A stretch of DNA of 64,000 nt, taken from contig JAZSLJ010000001.1 of assembly GCA_045535305.1 (NCBI GenBank), positions 23,118-87,117 of the forward strand, read 5' to 3'. Shown piece after piece: positions 8,017 through 16,303 of the stretch. Each line of letters opens with the position of its first letter. The stretch's first letter is position 1. The notes below the pieces were generated by a model that searched no databases, was not told where the DNA came from, and saw only the letters and a list, made by a program, of their open reading frames with translations. Both the position numbers and the translations under genes were made by a program. The stretch is from UBA1081 sp045535305 (lineage in GTDB: Bacteria > Bacillota > Clostridia > Oscillospirales > Acutalibacteraceae).

Positions 8017-9132
8017 ATGAAAATTAATTTTGTAGTTCCGTGTCTGCTGGGTCTTGAAGCTCCTATTGCAGAGGAGTTAAGAGAAATGGGTGCATCGGAT
8101 GTAGCCGCAGAAAACGGCAGAGTTCTCTTTTCAGGTGATGAGAGTATTCTTGCAAGAGCAAATATATGCTCAAGATTTTCCGAAAGAATACAGATTCTTA
8201 TGGGAACTTTTGAAGCCCATTCTTTTGAAGATCTTTTTCAGGGTACAAAACGTCTTCCTTGGGAAAATTGGATAGGAAAAGAGGATAAATTCCCCGTAAA
8301 GGGATATTCTCTCAATTCTGACCTTTTCAGCGTCAGCGACTGTCAGGCAATTATCAAAAAAGCAGTTGTTGAAAGGCTTAAAACAAAGTACCATGTTGAA
8401 TGGTTTAAGGAAACAGGCGCACTGTATCAGATTCAGTTTTCAATTATGAAAAACAAGGTCAGTATGCTTATTGATACCACAGGTGCAGGTCTTCATAAGA
8501 GAGGCTACAGACCTGCTTCAAATGCGGCTCCCATAAAGGAAACTCTTGCGGCGGCACTTTGCTATTTTGCAAGACTGCGTGATTTCCATACACTTTACGA
8601 CCCGATGTGCGGTTCAGGTACAATTCTTACCGAGGGTGCAATGATGGTTAAAAACATTGCCCCCGGCGTTAACAGACATTTCACTGCAGAGAGCTGGAAA
8701 CAGATTCCCGCTGAGATCTGGCAGCAGGAGAGAGAGCGTGCAAGAAGCCTTGAAAAAACCGATATTCCATTTAAGGCATACGGCTCGGATATTGATGCAC
8801 AGGCTCTTAAAATCGCAAAGGAAAATGCCGAAAGAGCAGGCGTTGCCGACCTTATAAGCTTCAAAAAAGCCGATGTAGCCGATTTTAAACCCGAAACCGA
8901 ACGCGGTACGGTTATTATCAACCCGCCTTACGGCGAAAGACTTATGGATGTATCGTCTGTTCAACAGCTTTACAAAAATATCGGTAAAGTGTTTACCCCT
9001 CAGCGCGGTTGGGCTTATTATATAATTACTGCCGACGAGGATTTTGAAAAGTCATTCGGCAGAAAAGCAGATAAAAGAAGAAAGCTTTATAACGGCATGA
9101 TAAAATGTCAGTTATATATGTATTATAAATGA
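8017..9132 (+). CDS. THUMP-domain 23S rRNA guanine-N2 methyltransferase (RlmL/YpsC-like)
   Basis: A 371-residue SAM-dependent RNA methyltransferase. Residues ~1-150 form the ferredoxin-like plus THUMP RNA-binding region. GLHKRGYR (about 160) is the family linker motif. DPMCGSGTILTEGA is the SAM-binding loop, and IINPPYGERL is the N-P-P-Y catalytic motif for exocyclic guanine N2. It corresponds to the stand-alone N-terminal half of E. coli RlmL, as in Bacillus YpsC; the exact target base is inferred. It overlaps the next gene by four bases (ATGA). Confidence 0.9.
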   Translation: MKINFVVPCLLGLEAPIAEELREMGASDVAAENGRVLFSGDESILARANICSRFSERIQILMGTFEAHSFEDLFQGTKRLPWENWIGKEDKFPVKGYSLNSDLFSVSDCQAIIKKAVVERLKTKYHVEWFKETGALYQIQFSIMKNKVSMLIDTTGAGLHKRGYRPASNAAPIKETLAAALCYFARLRDFHTLYDPMCGSGTILTEGAMMVKNIAPGVNRHFTAESWKQIPAEIWQQERERARSLEKTDIPFKAYGSDIDAQALKIAKENAERAGVADLISFKKADVADFKPETERGTVIINPPYGERLMDVSSVQQLYKNIGKVFTPQRGWAYYIITADEDFEKSFGRKADKRRKLYNGMIKCQLYMYYK

Positions 9133-9734
9133 TTATGGAAAATATAATTGCAAAAGTAAAATTAGATGATGCGTACATAGAAAATGTTACGTTCAGCGAC
9201 CGTTCTGTGGAATGTTGTGATTTTTCGGGCGTAGATTATCAGTGCGTTGTTTTTGAAAACTGCCGTTTTGAAAAGTGCAGTTTTGATAAATCCGCCTTTG
9301 TGGATACAAAATTCACAGGTTGCATATTCATTAATTGCAAGTTCAAGAGTGCATATTTAAAGAATTGCGAAATCACAAATTGCCGTTTTGATTACTCCGA
9401 TTTTTCAGACAGCCACTTAAAGGAAATTGTTTTTACAAAAACATCCTGCTGTTTCGCTCTTTTTTCTGAATCAAAACTTGAAAATGTCCGTTTTGCAGAG
9501 TGCGATTTAAAAATGGCAGTTCTTGCAGAGGTCAAGCTTAAGCATACGGAGTTTATAGATGTGAATCTGGAAAGTGCGGATTTCTTTAAGACAAGCCTTA
9601 AAAACGTTGATTTGTCAAGCTGCAGAATCGAAGGTATCACAGTTTCCGATAATTTTAAGGAGCTTAAGGGCTTGCGTCTTAATGCTTCACAAGCGCAGGA
9701 TATCGCACAGATTTTAGGAGTAAAATTCATATAA
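9129..9734 (+). CDS. Pentapeptide-repeat protein
   Basis: The 201-residue protein is built largely of A(D/N)LXX-type pentapeptides, for example CDFSG, CRFEK, CSFDK, CKFKS, CRFDY and ADFFK, which predict a right-handed quadrilateral beta-helix. It is rich in Cys and Phe at the repeat centre positions. The overlap with the methyltransferase gene suggests co-translation. Families of this shape include DNA-mimic gyrase-binding proteins, but nothing here proves such a role. An alternative ATG lies two codons downstream. Confidence 0.8.
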   Translation: MIMENIIAKVKLDDAYIENVTFSDRSVECCDFSGVDYQCVVFENCRFEKCSFDKSAFVDTKFTGCIFINCKFKSAYLKNCEITNCRFDYSDFSDSHLKEIVFTKTSCCFALFSESKLENVRFAECDLKMAVLAEVKLKHTEFIDVNLESADFFKTSLKNVDLSSCRIEGITVSDNFKELKGLRLNASQAQDIAQILGVKFI

Positions 9735-9776
9735 GCAAAAAAAGAAAGGACACGTGAGTGTCCTTTCTTTTTTTAT
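9735..9776. terminator. Strong bidirectional terminator
   Basis: A 13-bp stem (AAAGAAAGGACAC and its complement) closed by a GTGA tetraloop, with A and T runs on the two sides, between convergent genes. Confidence 0.92.
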
Positions 9777-10324
9777 GCTATTGATGTAATCAGTTGTGAA
9801 ATCATACCCGTTGCAGCTTCGCCGCTTCCGATAAGAGCCGCTGTGCCGTAAGATGCAACCGAAACGATAATACCCGCAATAAGTACACCGAGAGCAATAA
9901 TCGGTATAGCCTTTTTGATGTCAATGTCAAGTAACGCTGCAAAGAGTGCACCTGTCCATGCGCCTGTACCGGGCAGGGGAATAGCAACGAAGAGCAAAAG
10001 TCCCCACTGCTTGTATTTCATGATTTTGTCTTTGTTCTTTTCCGTTTTTGCTTCAAGCTTGGCAATAAATTTTGCAAAGAATTTGAATCTTCTCAAAAAC
10101 TCAAAAATCTTTTTGATGAAAAGAATAATAAACGGAACAGGTACCATATTTGCAATGTAGCAAATGATAAATGCCTTCCATAACGGAACGCTCAGCAGTA
10201 CAGCGGCGATGAGACCGCCTCTGAGCTCAAGTATAGGTAAAAGCGAAATAATAAAAATCGTTATTTCAGCTGGGATAGTATTTCCGAAAAATTCAACAAG
10301 AAAATTAGCTAATGTTTCAGCCAA
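9773..10324 (-). CDS. COG2426 small multidrug export-type membrane protein
   Basis: A 183-residue membrane protein with four to five hydrophobic segments. It carries the family signature LPILELRGGLIAA near residue 30 and PLPGTGAWTGALFAALL near residue 118. The family (Pfam Sm_multidrug_ex) has a predicted small-molecule export role without firm biochemistry. A basic loop (about residues 68-105) separates the two conserved membrane blocks. It lies 14 bases downstream of the Nudix gene, in the same orientation. Confidence 0.82.
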   Translation of the reverse strand: MAETLANFLVEFFGNTIPAEITIFIISLLPILELRGGLIAAVLLSVPLWKAFIICYIANMVPVPFIILFIKKIFEFLRRFKFFAKFIAKLEAKTEKNKDKIMKYKQWGLLLFVAIPLPGTGAWTGALFAALLDIDIKKAIPIIALGVLIAGIIVSVASYGTAALIGSGEAATGMISQLITSIA

Positions 10325-10338
10325 TTAAAAACATCTCC

Positions 10339-11070
10339 TTAGTTTTTGTTACTGCGCAAAAATTCGTATGATGACGTAAGAATACTCTTGTCATTTTCAA
10401 ATTTCAACTGTTTCAGCGCACTTTCGTAGTCCAGCCAGATATAGTCATCAATTTCTTCCTGCTGAATCAAAGTTTTTGAATCAGTAGTGCTTGCCAAAAA
10501 GATAGTAACCCGTTTTTCAACCTTGCCGGCAATTTTATACTCGGATGTTGAACTGTAACCGTCAATAATATTTATATGCAGACCGGTTTCTTCCAATACC
10601 TCACGCTTTGCGGTTTGCTGACGTGTTTCACCGCGCTCGATATGACCTTTGGGGAATCCCCAATGAGCACTGCGCTTGTTTTTGATAAGCAGAAACTTGC
10701 GAATGCCGCCCAGATCTTTAAAAACTACTGCACCGCAGGAGCTTTCATACAGACATTCAAGCTTGTAGGGTCTGTTTTTTTCAAGAAATTTAATAGCATC
10801 CTCAATTTCAAAATTAATGTATCTTGATTTTTTGGGAGCAACGATAATATAATTAGGCCTTTTGTCCTGATGACGAACAACGGCAATAATCCTTCCTTCA
10901 AAAATATTGACAGGGTGGTTTATACCCATAACGCAGGCAGACTGAATAAAAGTTCGTTTTTCTGTCTTTATTTCGGCTACACCGAAATTCAGCATATACT
11001 TGGTATTAGTTTTGCTGTCAAAGGAATTGAAGGGTTTAGTGATTCTTACTTTGACACTTTTGCCCAACAT
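10339..11070 (-). CDS. Nudix hydrolase with degenerate pyrophosphatase-like N-domain
   Basis: A 243-residue two-domain protein. Residues ~1-100 resemble a small inorganic-pyrophosphatase-like domain (LGKSVKVRITKPFNSF, IFEGRIIAVV, YIIVAPKK), but the acidic loop expected to hold metal reads FIQSACVMG, so catalysis there is doubtful. Residues ~142-164 are a complete Nudix box (G-x5-E-x7-REVLEETG). The overall Nudix domain resembles bis(5'-nucleosyl)-tetraphosphatases (HWGFPKGHIERGET), so hydrolysis of dinucleoside polyphosphates is likely. No signal peptide is seen. Confidence 0.8.
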   Translation of the reverse strand: MLGKSVKVRITKPFNSFDSKTNTKYMLNFGVAEIKTEKRTFIQSACVMGINHPVNIFEGRIIAVVRHQDKRPNYIIVAPKKSRYINFEIEDAIKFLEKNRPYKLECLYESSCGAVVFKDLGGIRKFLLIKNKRSAHWGFPKGHIERGETRQQTAKREVLEETGLHINIIDGYSSTSEYKIAGKVEKRVTIFLASTTDSKTLIQQEEIDDYIWLDYESALKQLKFENDKSILTSSYEFLRSNKN

Positions 11071-11190
11071 AAAAAATTCTTCCTTACTAAAAGATATATA
11101 GAACCATTATACATTAAAAGCGTATATGTTGCAAGGCTTTTTGAAGAAAAATTTATATATCGGAAAAACTAACCACACAAATCCGTAATT

Positions 11191-11224
11191 AAAAAAACAA
11201 GGGCAACGGCGAACCGCTACCCTT
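11191..11224 (-). terminator. Terminator of the deacetylase-like gene
   Basis: On the minus strand an 11-bp stem with a TTCG loop (GGGTAGCGG-TTCG-CCGTTGCCC) runs into seven T residues. Confidence 0.85.
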
Positions 11225-11251
11225 AAAAACTTGATTTAACCGTCATAGCCT

Positions 11252-12013
11252 TTATTGTACTTGCATCTGTGTACCGTTAATATCAATTTTATAATCGGAT
11301 TTGTAAATTAGTTCTCCCACTGTTACGGGAACAAATCCGTTTTCCTTAAGATAATCAAGAATTTCCGGCAACGCCTCTGCAGTATGCTCCGTACCCGAAT
11401 GCAACTGAATAATTGAACCGCTTGCTGTTTTTGATTTAATTCTTTCCGTAATCTCCTGTGGGGTGATATTTTTCCAATCAACAGAATCCACATCCCATTG
11501 AATCGTTACCATGCCGAGATTTTCGGCGGCGGAGATTGTTTTGTTGTCGTATGCACCCGATGGTGCTCTGAACAGGGTGGGAGAGTGTCCCGTAATGCTT
11601 CTGATTGTTTCATTGCATTTCTGAATATCGAGCATAATATCTTCATAATTCATCGACGGCATATCTTTGTGTGAATATGAATGATTTCCTATCTCATGCC
11701 CTGCATCATAGATTTTCTGCACTTCATCTATGTAATCATCAGCCCATGAGCCTAAAAGGAAAAATGTCGCCTTGACATTATATTTGTCAAGCGTTGCAAG
11801 AATAGAGTCAATATCTGAATTGCCGACTGCACAATTAAAAGTAATTGCGACTTTGTTTTCAGTTGTGTCTACATTGTAAATGGGTATCATTCTCGCTTCG
11901 GCAGATACCGCATCCGACAATGTACTTGCCGTAAGAAATATCCCCAATACAACAGCAATAATTACCATCGCTGTAATGATCACTGACTTTAACTTTACTG
12001 ATAAAATTTTCAT
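11252..12013 (-). CDS. Polysaccharide deacetylase (NodB/PdaB-like), intact copy
   Basis: A 253-residue exported protein. An N-terminal membrane or signal segment (about 12-33) is followed by a NodB fold. The metal and substrate motifs GNHSYSH, RAPSGAYDNK, DVDSVDW and IIQLHSG are present. The first motif, usually TFD with the catalytic Asp, reads ITFNCAVGN, so Asp is replaced by Asn. The protein may therefore bind peptidoglycan or glycan without normal deacetylation, or use another base. Five decayed copies of this gene occur at about 23.3, 29.4, 34.8, 41.5 and 49.3 kb. Confidence 0.85.
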   Translation of the reverse strand: MKILSVKLKSVIITAMVIIAVVLGIFLTASTLSDAVSAEARMIPIYNVDTTENKVAITFNCAVGNSDIDSILATLDKYNVKATFFLLGSWADDYIDEVQKIYDAGHEIGNHSYSHKDMPSMNYEDIMLDIQKCNETIRSITGHSPTLFRAPSGAYDNKTISAAENLGMVTIQWDVDSVDWKNITPQEITERIKSKTASGSIIQLHSGTEHTAEALPEILDYLKENGFVPVTVGELIYKSDYKIDINGTQMQVQ

Positions 12014-12086
12014 AAAACTGCCCCTTTCCGCTATTTTATATGAACGGAAAAGGGCAATTATTATTTAGTTGAATGTGTTGCGAATG

Positions 12087-12572
12087 TTATTTGAGAATTT
12101 TAAACTTGCCTATAATGGGAAGCTCCTTTGCTTTTCCACCCAGAGCATTTATTATTCCGATAATGGCCAAAACTGTAACAATCAATGCTGCAATGGGAGC
12201 AATTATCCAGCCGATAATCGGTATTATCGCAACTACAGAGGATACGATAACTCCGAGAAAGAGTATAAATCCCTGATTGGTGTGAAATCTTGCAAACTTA
12301 GAGTCCTTTGCCGCAAGAAGAGGAATGAGAAATATTATGTATGCAAGCACTGCCATAATTTTGTTTTTCTCAATATCATCTGCGGAATATTCTGCAGTAT
12401 TATCGGCAGTATTGTTCAGCTGTGCAACTTTTGATGCGAAATCATTTGCGTCTGTTGCATTGGTCTCCATTTCAGCCGATATATTTTCCGGCTGCTGAAT
12501 GGCTGAGCCGCATATGGGGCAGAATTTTGTGTTTTCGTCAAGATTTGTACCGCATTTTACACAATTAGTCAT
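12087..12572 (-). CDS. Zinc-ribbon membrane protein (DUF4870-like)
   Basis: A 161-residue protein. Residues 1-25 are a zinc ribbon with two C-x-x-C knuckles (CVKC and CPIC). An acidic, Ala/Asn-rich linker follows. Two to three membrane segments come after about residue 68 (MAVLAYIIFLIPLLA; then GVIVSSVVAIIPIIGWIIAP). The HTNQGFILF segment between them fits the DUF4870/TIC20-like small membrane family. AAAGGAGG precedes the start. Its function is unknown. It belongs to a minus-strand run with other zinc-ribbon proteins. Confidence 0.75.
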   Translation of the reverse strand: MTNCVKCGTNLDENTKFCPICGSAIQQPENISAEMETNATDANDFASKVAQLNNTADNTAEYSADDIEKNKIMAVLAYIIFLIPLLAAKDSKFARFHTNQGFILFLGVIVSSVVAIIPIIGWIIAPIAALIVTVLAIIGIINALGGKAKELPIIGKFKILK

Positions 12573-12607
12573 ATTAAATACCTCCTTTTTTAATTAAAAG
12601 CTTTGTT

Positions 12608-15319
12608 TCAGATGAAAACTATTTCTCCGTTTTTTACTTCAATTTTAGGCAACTGATACATCTGAATAAGTTTTTCTTCTTTCTCAAGCTGTGCTGCCAA
12701 TCTCAGAACGAGTCTTGCATCTTCAGAAGTAACGATTCCGTCATTGTTTACATCTGCAAGTCTTAGCTGAATATCGTTGAAATTTTTTTCAAGCTGTGCG
12801 GAATATCTGAGTATTATACGTGCATCTGCCGCTGTCACATTATTTGAAATTGTTACATCTCCCCAATGTGGAATGTATGTAATCTTTGGTGTCCATTTTG
12901 CATAAAGAGTTATATTATTGTCGCCAGACACTTTTGTAATAATATCCGATGCCATATTTATATCATTGTGCCAGCCTTCAAAAATGAAGTTACCGTCAGT
13001 AGTTGTTGCATTGACAAGTTCAAGTACTTGTGAATATTTTCTTGTTTCTGGATTTTTGTTTGTGATTGTGGAAACAGCCGGAGAATTTTTCTTATCTGCA
13101 TCAAACACATAAGTTATTGTATAAATATTTTCTGTCCATTTTGCATAGAAAGTCTTTTTGCCGGTATCTGTTGCAGAAATGCCGGTTGCAGCCTTAGTGC
13201 AAGCTTCATCTGTATACCATCCGCCAAATTTATAACCGCTGTGACTCATATCTTTTAGTGTTACGGTATCACCGAAGGTGTATTCTGAAGGATTGCTGTT
13301 ATACGGATTGTAATCGTCATTTCTTGCACCGTCAAGAACATTTATATATGTAATATCCCATCTGCCTTTTATCCATTTTGCATATACAGTTGTATCTTCC
13401 GTTCCGTTGAAGTGCCATCCGTCATCGTATTTTGAAACTGAATACTTAAAGTCTGCATCATAATACCAGCCGTCAAAGATATATCCTGTTTTTGAAGGTG
13501 CAAGCAGAAGAGCATCCACGCCACCATCGATGTTTACCTGGAATGTTGCAGGATTGGAAGCATTATTTTTACCACCGTCAAGATTATAGGTTATATTATA
13601 GGTCGGCAGATCCCATTTTGCATAAAGAGTGATGTTTTCTTTTCTTGCTGTGTCGATAACCGTAACAGGCTCACCAGTAAAGTTTTCATTTTCATACCAA
13701 CCGAGGAATGTTATACCGCTGTATGATGCATCAGCGAGCTCAATATCATCCATAAGAGGCGTATACATTGTACGGTTATAATGATATGCACCGCTTATTC
13801 CAAGCTCATAGGTGATATCATATTCGCCCTCAGTTTCCCATTTTGCATAAACATCCGTGAATTTTTTGTCATTGAAATCTATTGTTGTAATTTCTGTACC
13901 CTTAACAAAGTCCTTAGATGTGTACCAACCACCGAATGTATAACCGTATTTTTCAGGAAGATAATCCTCAGATGTAAGATCTATTGTTCCAGTATCATCT
14001 TCGCCGAAATCATATATTTTACTGTTGTAATTGGACCATGAGCCACCGTTAAGATAATAACTTATACGGTATCTTCCACTGAACGGAATTTCAATAGCAT
14101 TTGAGTAATTTGACGAAATTGTCATGGTGTCATCTGCTGTATAAAGATATCTTCCGTCACTGTTTTCAGATTCATCAAGATATTCCCGTTTAGTTTCATA
14201 GTCCGTCATAAGACGAGTTCGAAGATAAATTCTGTCTTCGGGCTGAAGTGTTATGCCGTACCATGATTCAAGGTTTTCTGTAAGATATGAGTCGTGAAGT
14301 CCGCTGTATATCAGGTCAATGGCATTCTGAGAGGTATAATAAAACCAGTCACCGTCATTTATTTTCAGCTCAATATACCATGAAATGTAATATGTGTTGT
14401 AATTTTCAAAATAATCATTGGTAAGTCCGAGATTATATAAAACTCTATGTTCTGCAATGGCATTTGAAAGCTCCTCGTCGGGCATTATACCTACATAATA
14501 ATAAGCACCGTCTTTTCTGAGATATTCAACTGTGGGCGCATTATATATTCCGCCTTTTCCAAAATCCTCAGTTTCGGGTGATGTTGTTGAACAGAAGGAG
14601 AAAGTGTCACTCCAGTCAGAGTATTCAGTATAGGTTTTGCGATCATCTTCACCTTCTTTTGTTCCTGTTACAACTATAACATATCTTGATTTAACAAGAA
14701 GTGAATTTGTCGCATTAAGATTTACTTCATAGGAATGGTATGAATATTCGTGTTTGATATATGAAGCTTTATCCTGAGTAAGATATGCGGCACACTCATC
14801 CATTGTAGCTTTTTTTGTACCTTCCCAATCATAAAACTCAAGAGCAAACAGTGTATCATACTGATGAACAGAATCAAGGGCGGCAGACTGTGTGGGCAGA
14901 TATACATAGCTGTCACCGATTTTTACATAATCATTAGCCAGATAATCATAGCTGTAATCATCACGGTCAAAGTCGTTTACCCAGCTTGATCCGCCGTTGA
15001 GAGAATAAGCAGTCTGAACATAAACATAAAGGTTGTGGTAAATATATTCACCGTCCTTAAAACCGTATTTGTCAATGAGATAATCAGTTGCATCATCATA
15101 CTTTTCAAGCTCTTTGCCGAATTCAAGTGCCTCCTGAGTATTTTCATAATAAACGGTTGCATATGTGTAGTCTCTGTCTGCAAGCCCAACCATTTTGATT
15201 TCAGGTCCTTCGCTGAGTGTGGGAATCTCATCCTTTTCAGCAAAGGTTGTTACCGGTACTGAGACAATTATTCCCAGCATCATAATTAATGAAAGAACTA
15301 TAGATATTGTTTTTTTCAT
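12608..15319 (-). CDS. Secreted InlB B-repeat protein with C-terminal dockerin-like domain
   Basis: A 903-residue exported protein. The signal peptide is residues 1-27 (MKKTISIVLSLIMML, then TTFAEK). A large unassigned region of about 400 residues is rich in Tyr, Asp and Ser. Five InlB/Flg_new-type repeats follow, each with a (F/Y)xGWYxxxx...YAKW signature (for example FGGWYTSKDF, FLGWYENENF, FDGWYYDADF, FGGWYTDEAC). The last ~70 residues carry two calcium-loop repeats typical of dockerin type I (GDVTISNNVTAADAR and ADVNNDGIVTSEDAR). The start at 15319 follows AAGGAGG; an upstream in-frame ATG lacks a ribosome site. An adhesin or cell-surface role is inferred. Confidence 0.85.
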   Translation of the reverse strand: MKKTISIVLSLIMMLGIIVSVPVTTFAEKDEIPTLSEGPEIKMVGLADRDYTYATVYYENTQEALEFGKELEKYDDATDYLIDKYGFKDGEYIYHNLYVYVQTAYSLNGGSSWVNDFDRDDYSYDYLANDYVKIGDSYVYLPTQSAALDSVHQYDTLFALEFYDWEGTKKATMDECAAYLTQDKASYIKHEYSYHSYEVNLNATNSLLVKSRYVIVVTGTKEGEDDRKTYTEYSDWSDTFSFCSTTSPETEDFGKGGIYNAPTVEYLRKDGAYYYVGIMPDEELSNAIAEHRVLYNLGLTNDYFENYNTYYISWYIELKINDGDWFYYTSQNAIDLIYSGLHDSYLTENLESWYGITLQPEDRIYLRTRLMTDYETKREYLDESENSDGRYLYTADDTMTISSNYSNAIEIPFSGRYRISYYLNGGSWSNYNSKIYDFGEDDTGTIDLTSEDYLPEKYGYTFGGWYTSKDFVKGTEITTIDFNDKKFTDVYAKWETEGEYDITYELGISGAYHYNRTMYTPLMDDIELADASYSGITFLGWYENENFTGEPVTVIDTARKENITLYAKWDLPTYNITYNLDGGKNNASNPATFQVNIDGGVDALLLAPSKTGYIFDGWYYDADFKYSVSKYDDGWHFNGTEDTTVYAKWIKGRWDITYINVLDGARNDDYNPYNSNPSEYTFGDTVTLKDMSHSGYKFGGWYTDEACTKAATGISATDTGKKTFYAKWTENIYTITYVFDADKKNSPAVSTITNKNPETRKYSQVLELVNATTTDGNFIFEGWHNDINMASDIITKVSGDNNITLYAKWTPKITYIPHWGDVTISNNVTAADARIILRYSAQLEKNFNDIQLRLADVNNDGIVTSEDARLVLRLAAQLEKEEKLIQMYQLPKIEVKNGEIVFI

Positions 15320-15353
15320 AAGTCTGTCCTCCTTTAATGGATTTGTTCTTTTT

Positions 15354-15476
15354 TTACAGATTAAATAAATCTTTAAAGCCAAAAGGCTTTTTTTGTTCGG
15401 ATAGTGCCGTTCCGCAACCGGGACAGGATTTTATCCCTTCATCTATTTTAGTGTCACATGTTCAACAGTATGTCAT
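15354..15476 (-). pseudogene. Small zinc-ribbon gene interrupted by an in-frame TGA
   Basis: A 41-codon frame starts at ATG 15476 behind a good AGGAGG site. It reads M-T-Y-C-stop-T-C-D-T-K-I-D-E-G-I-K, then a second knuckle CPGCGTAL and the tail GFKDLFNL. The TGA at codon 5 (15462-15464) falls inside the first C-x-x-C knuckle. The tail resembles the GLKDLFGL end of the zinc-ribbon protein at 16304-17155. A nonsense mutation in a small zinc-ribbon gene is the simplest reading. The start overlaps no other gene. Confidence 0.55.
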
Positions 15477-15554
15477 AATTTTTTCCTCCTGAATTTTTTT
15501 TATAAAGCTCTATAGTACGTTACATTGTTTTATCTGGAATGCTTGTTTTTTTTG

Positions 15555-16286
15555 TCAGTTTGCATAGTCTTCCAGTGCGTCTTTAATTGCATCCTCATTA
15601 TCCTCAAAGTAATCCTCCATCTCATCCCATGTATCATCAAAGTTTTTCTGTAGTCCGACTCCGATGTCGAACTGTACAGCGTTGTAATAGAAGAGACGGT
15701 CAAGTTCGCTTTCCTTGTCGTTGTCATAATCACTGGAAACATAAACCACCATGCATTTTCCGTCACGGCGGAAGCCCCAACCCTGCATCCAGCCGTCTAA
15801 TGCATCCTCTAATGTTGTTTCAGCCAGGGCGTCCTCACCCTCACCTGCAAACTCATAGCCGATGATGTTGTGTCCGTCATCCGATACTGCGGCTGTTGCT
15901 GCAAAGACAGTTGCATAATAATCATTGATCTGCTCATCCGTAAGTTCACCGTCGGTCAGGTTAAATTTAATCACTGCATGACCGTAGCCACCTGCGGGGT
16001 CATCTGCATAAGAGGAGTATTTGCTGGCAAGAGACCAATCCCAGTCAGGTTCCAGATCGGAGAACTCAATACCGTAGGCATTTAAATAATGCTGCACAGC
16101 CTCCACGCTGAAAGAATCTAACTCTTCTGCCTGTTTCAATGCATTGTCCACGATATCACGGGCATCAATCTTTTCGCCGTTCTCGGTATTGTCCGGGGTT
16201 CCGTCGGGGACTTCAGAATTGTCGCAAGCTGCAAGTGTAAATATCATAATTAATGATAGCAAAAGTATAAATAATTTTTTCTTCAT
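15555..16286 (-). CDS. Lipoprotein of unknown function
   Basis: A 243-residue lipoprotein. Residues 1-20 form a signal peptide ending in the lipobox LAAC, so Cys20-21 should be lipidated and the protein anchored outside the membrane. The mature part begins with an acidic, flexible linker and is strongly acidic overall, with Trp/Tyr-rich stretches (DWDWSLASKYSSY, DGWMQGWGFRRDGK). No family was recognised. An AGGAGG site precedes the ATG. It sits between zinc-ribbon genes on the same strand. Confidence 0.8.
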   Translation of the reverse strand: MKKKLFILLLSLIMIFTLAACDNSEVPDGTPDNTENGEKIDARDIVDNALKQAEELDSFSVEAVQHYLNAYGIEFSDLEPDWDWSLASKYSSYADDPAGGYGHAVIKFNLTDGELTDEQINDYYATVFAATAAVSDDGHNIIGYEFAGEGEDALAETTLEDALDGWMQGWGFRRDGKCMVVYVSSDYDNDKESELDRLFYYNAVQFDIGVGLQKNFDDTWDEMEDYFEDNEDAIKDALEDYAN

Positions 16287-16303
16287 ATTGTTTCCTCCTT
16301 ATA

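Noticed and set aside
15462..15464. Selenocysteine reading of the TGA in the zinc-ribbon frame
   Set aside because: No selenocysteine insertion hairpin was recognised after the codon, and a simple nonsense change explains the data.
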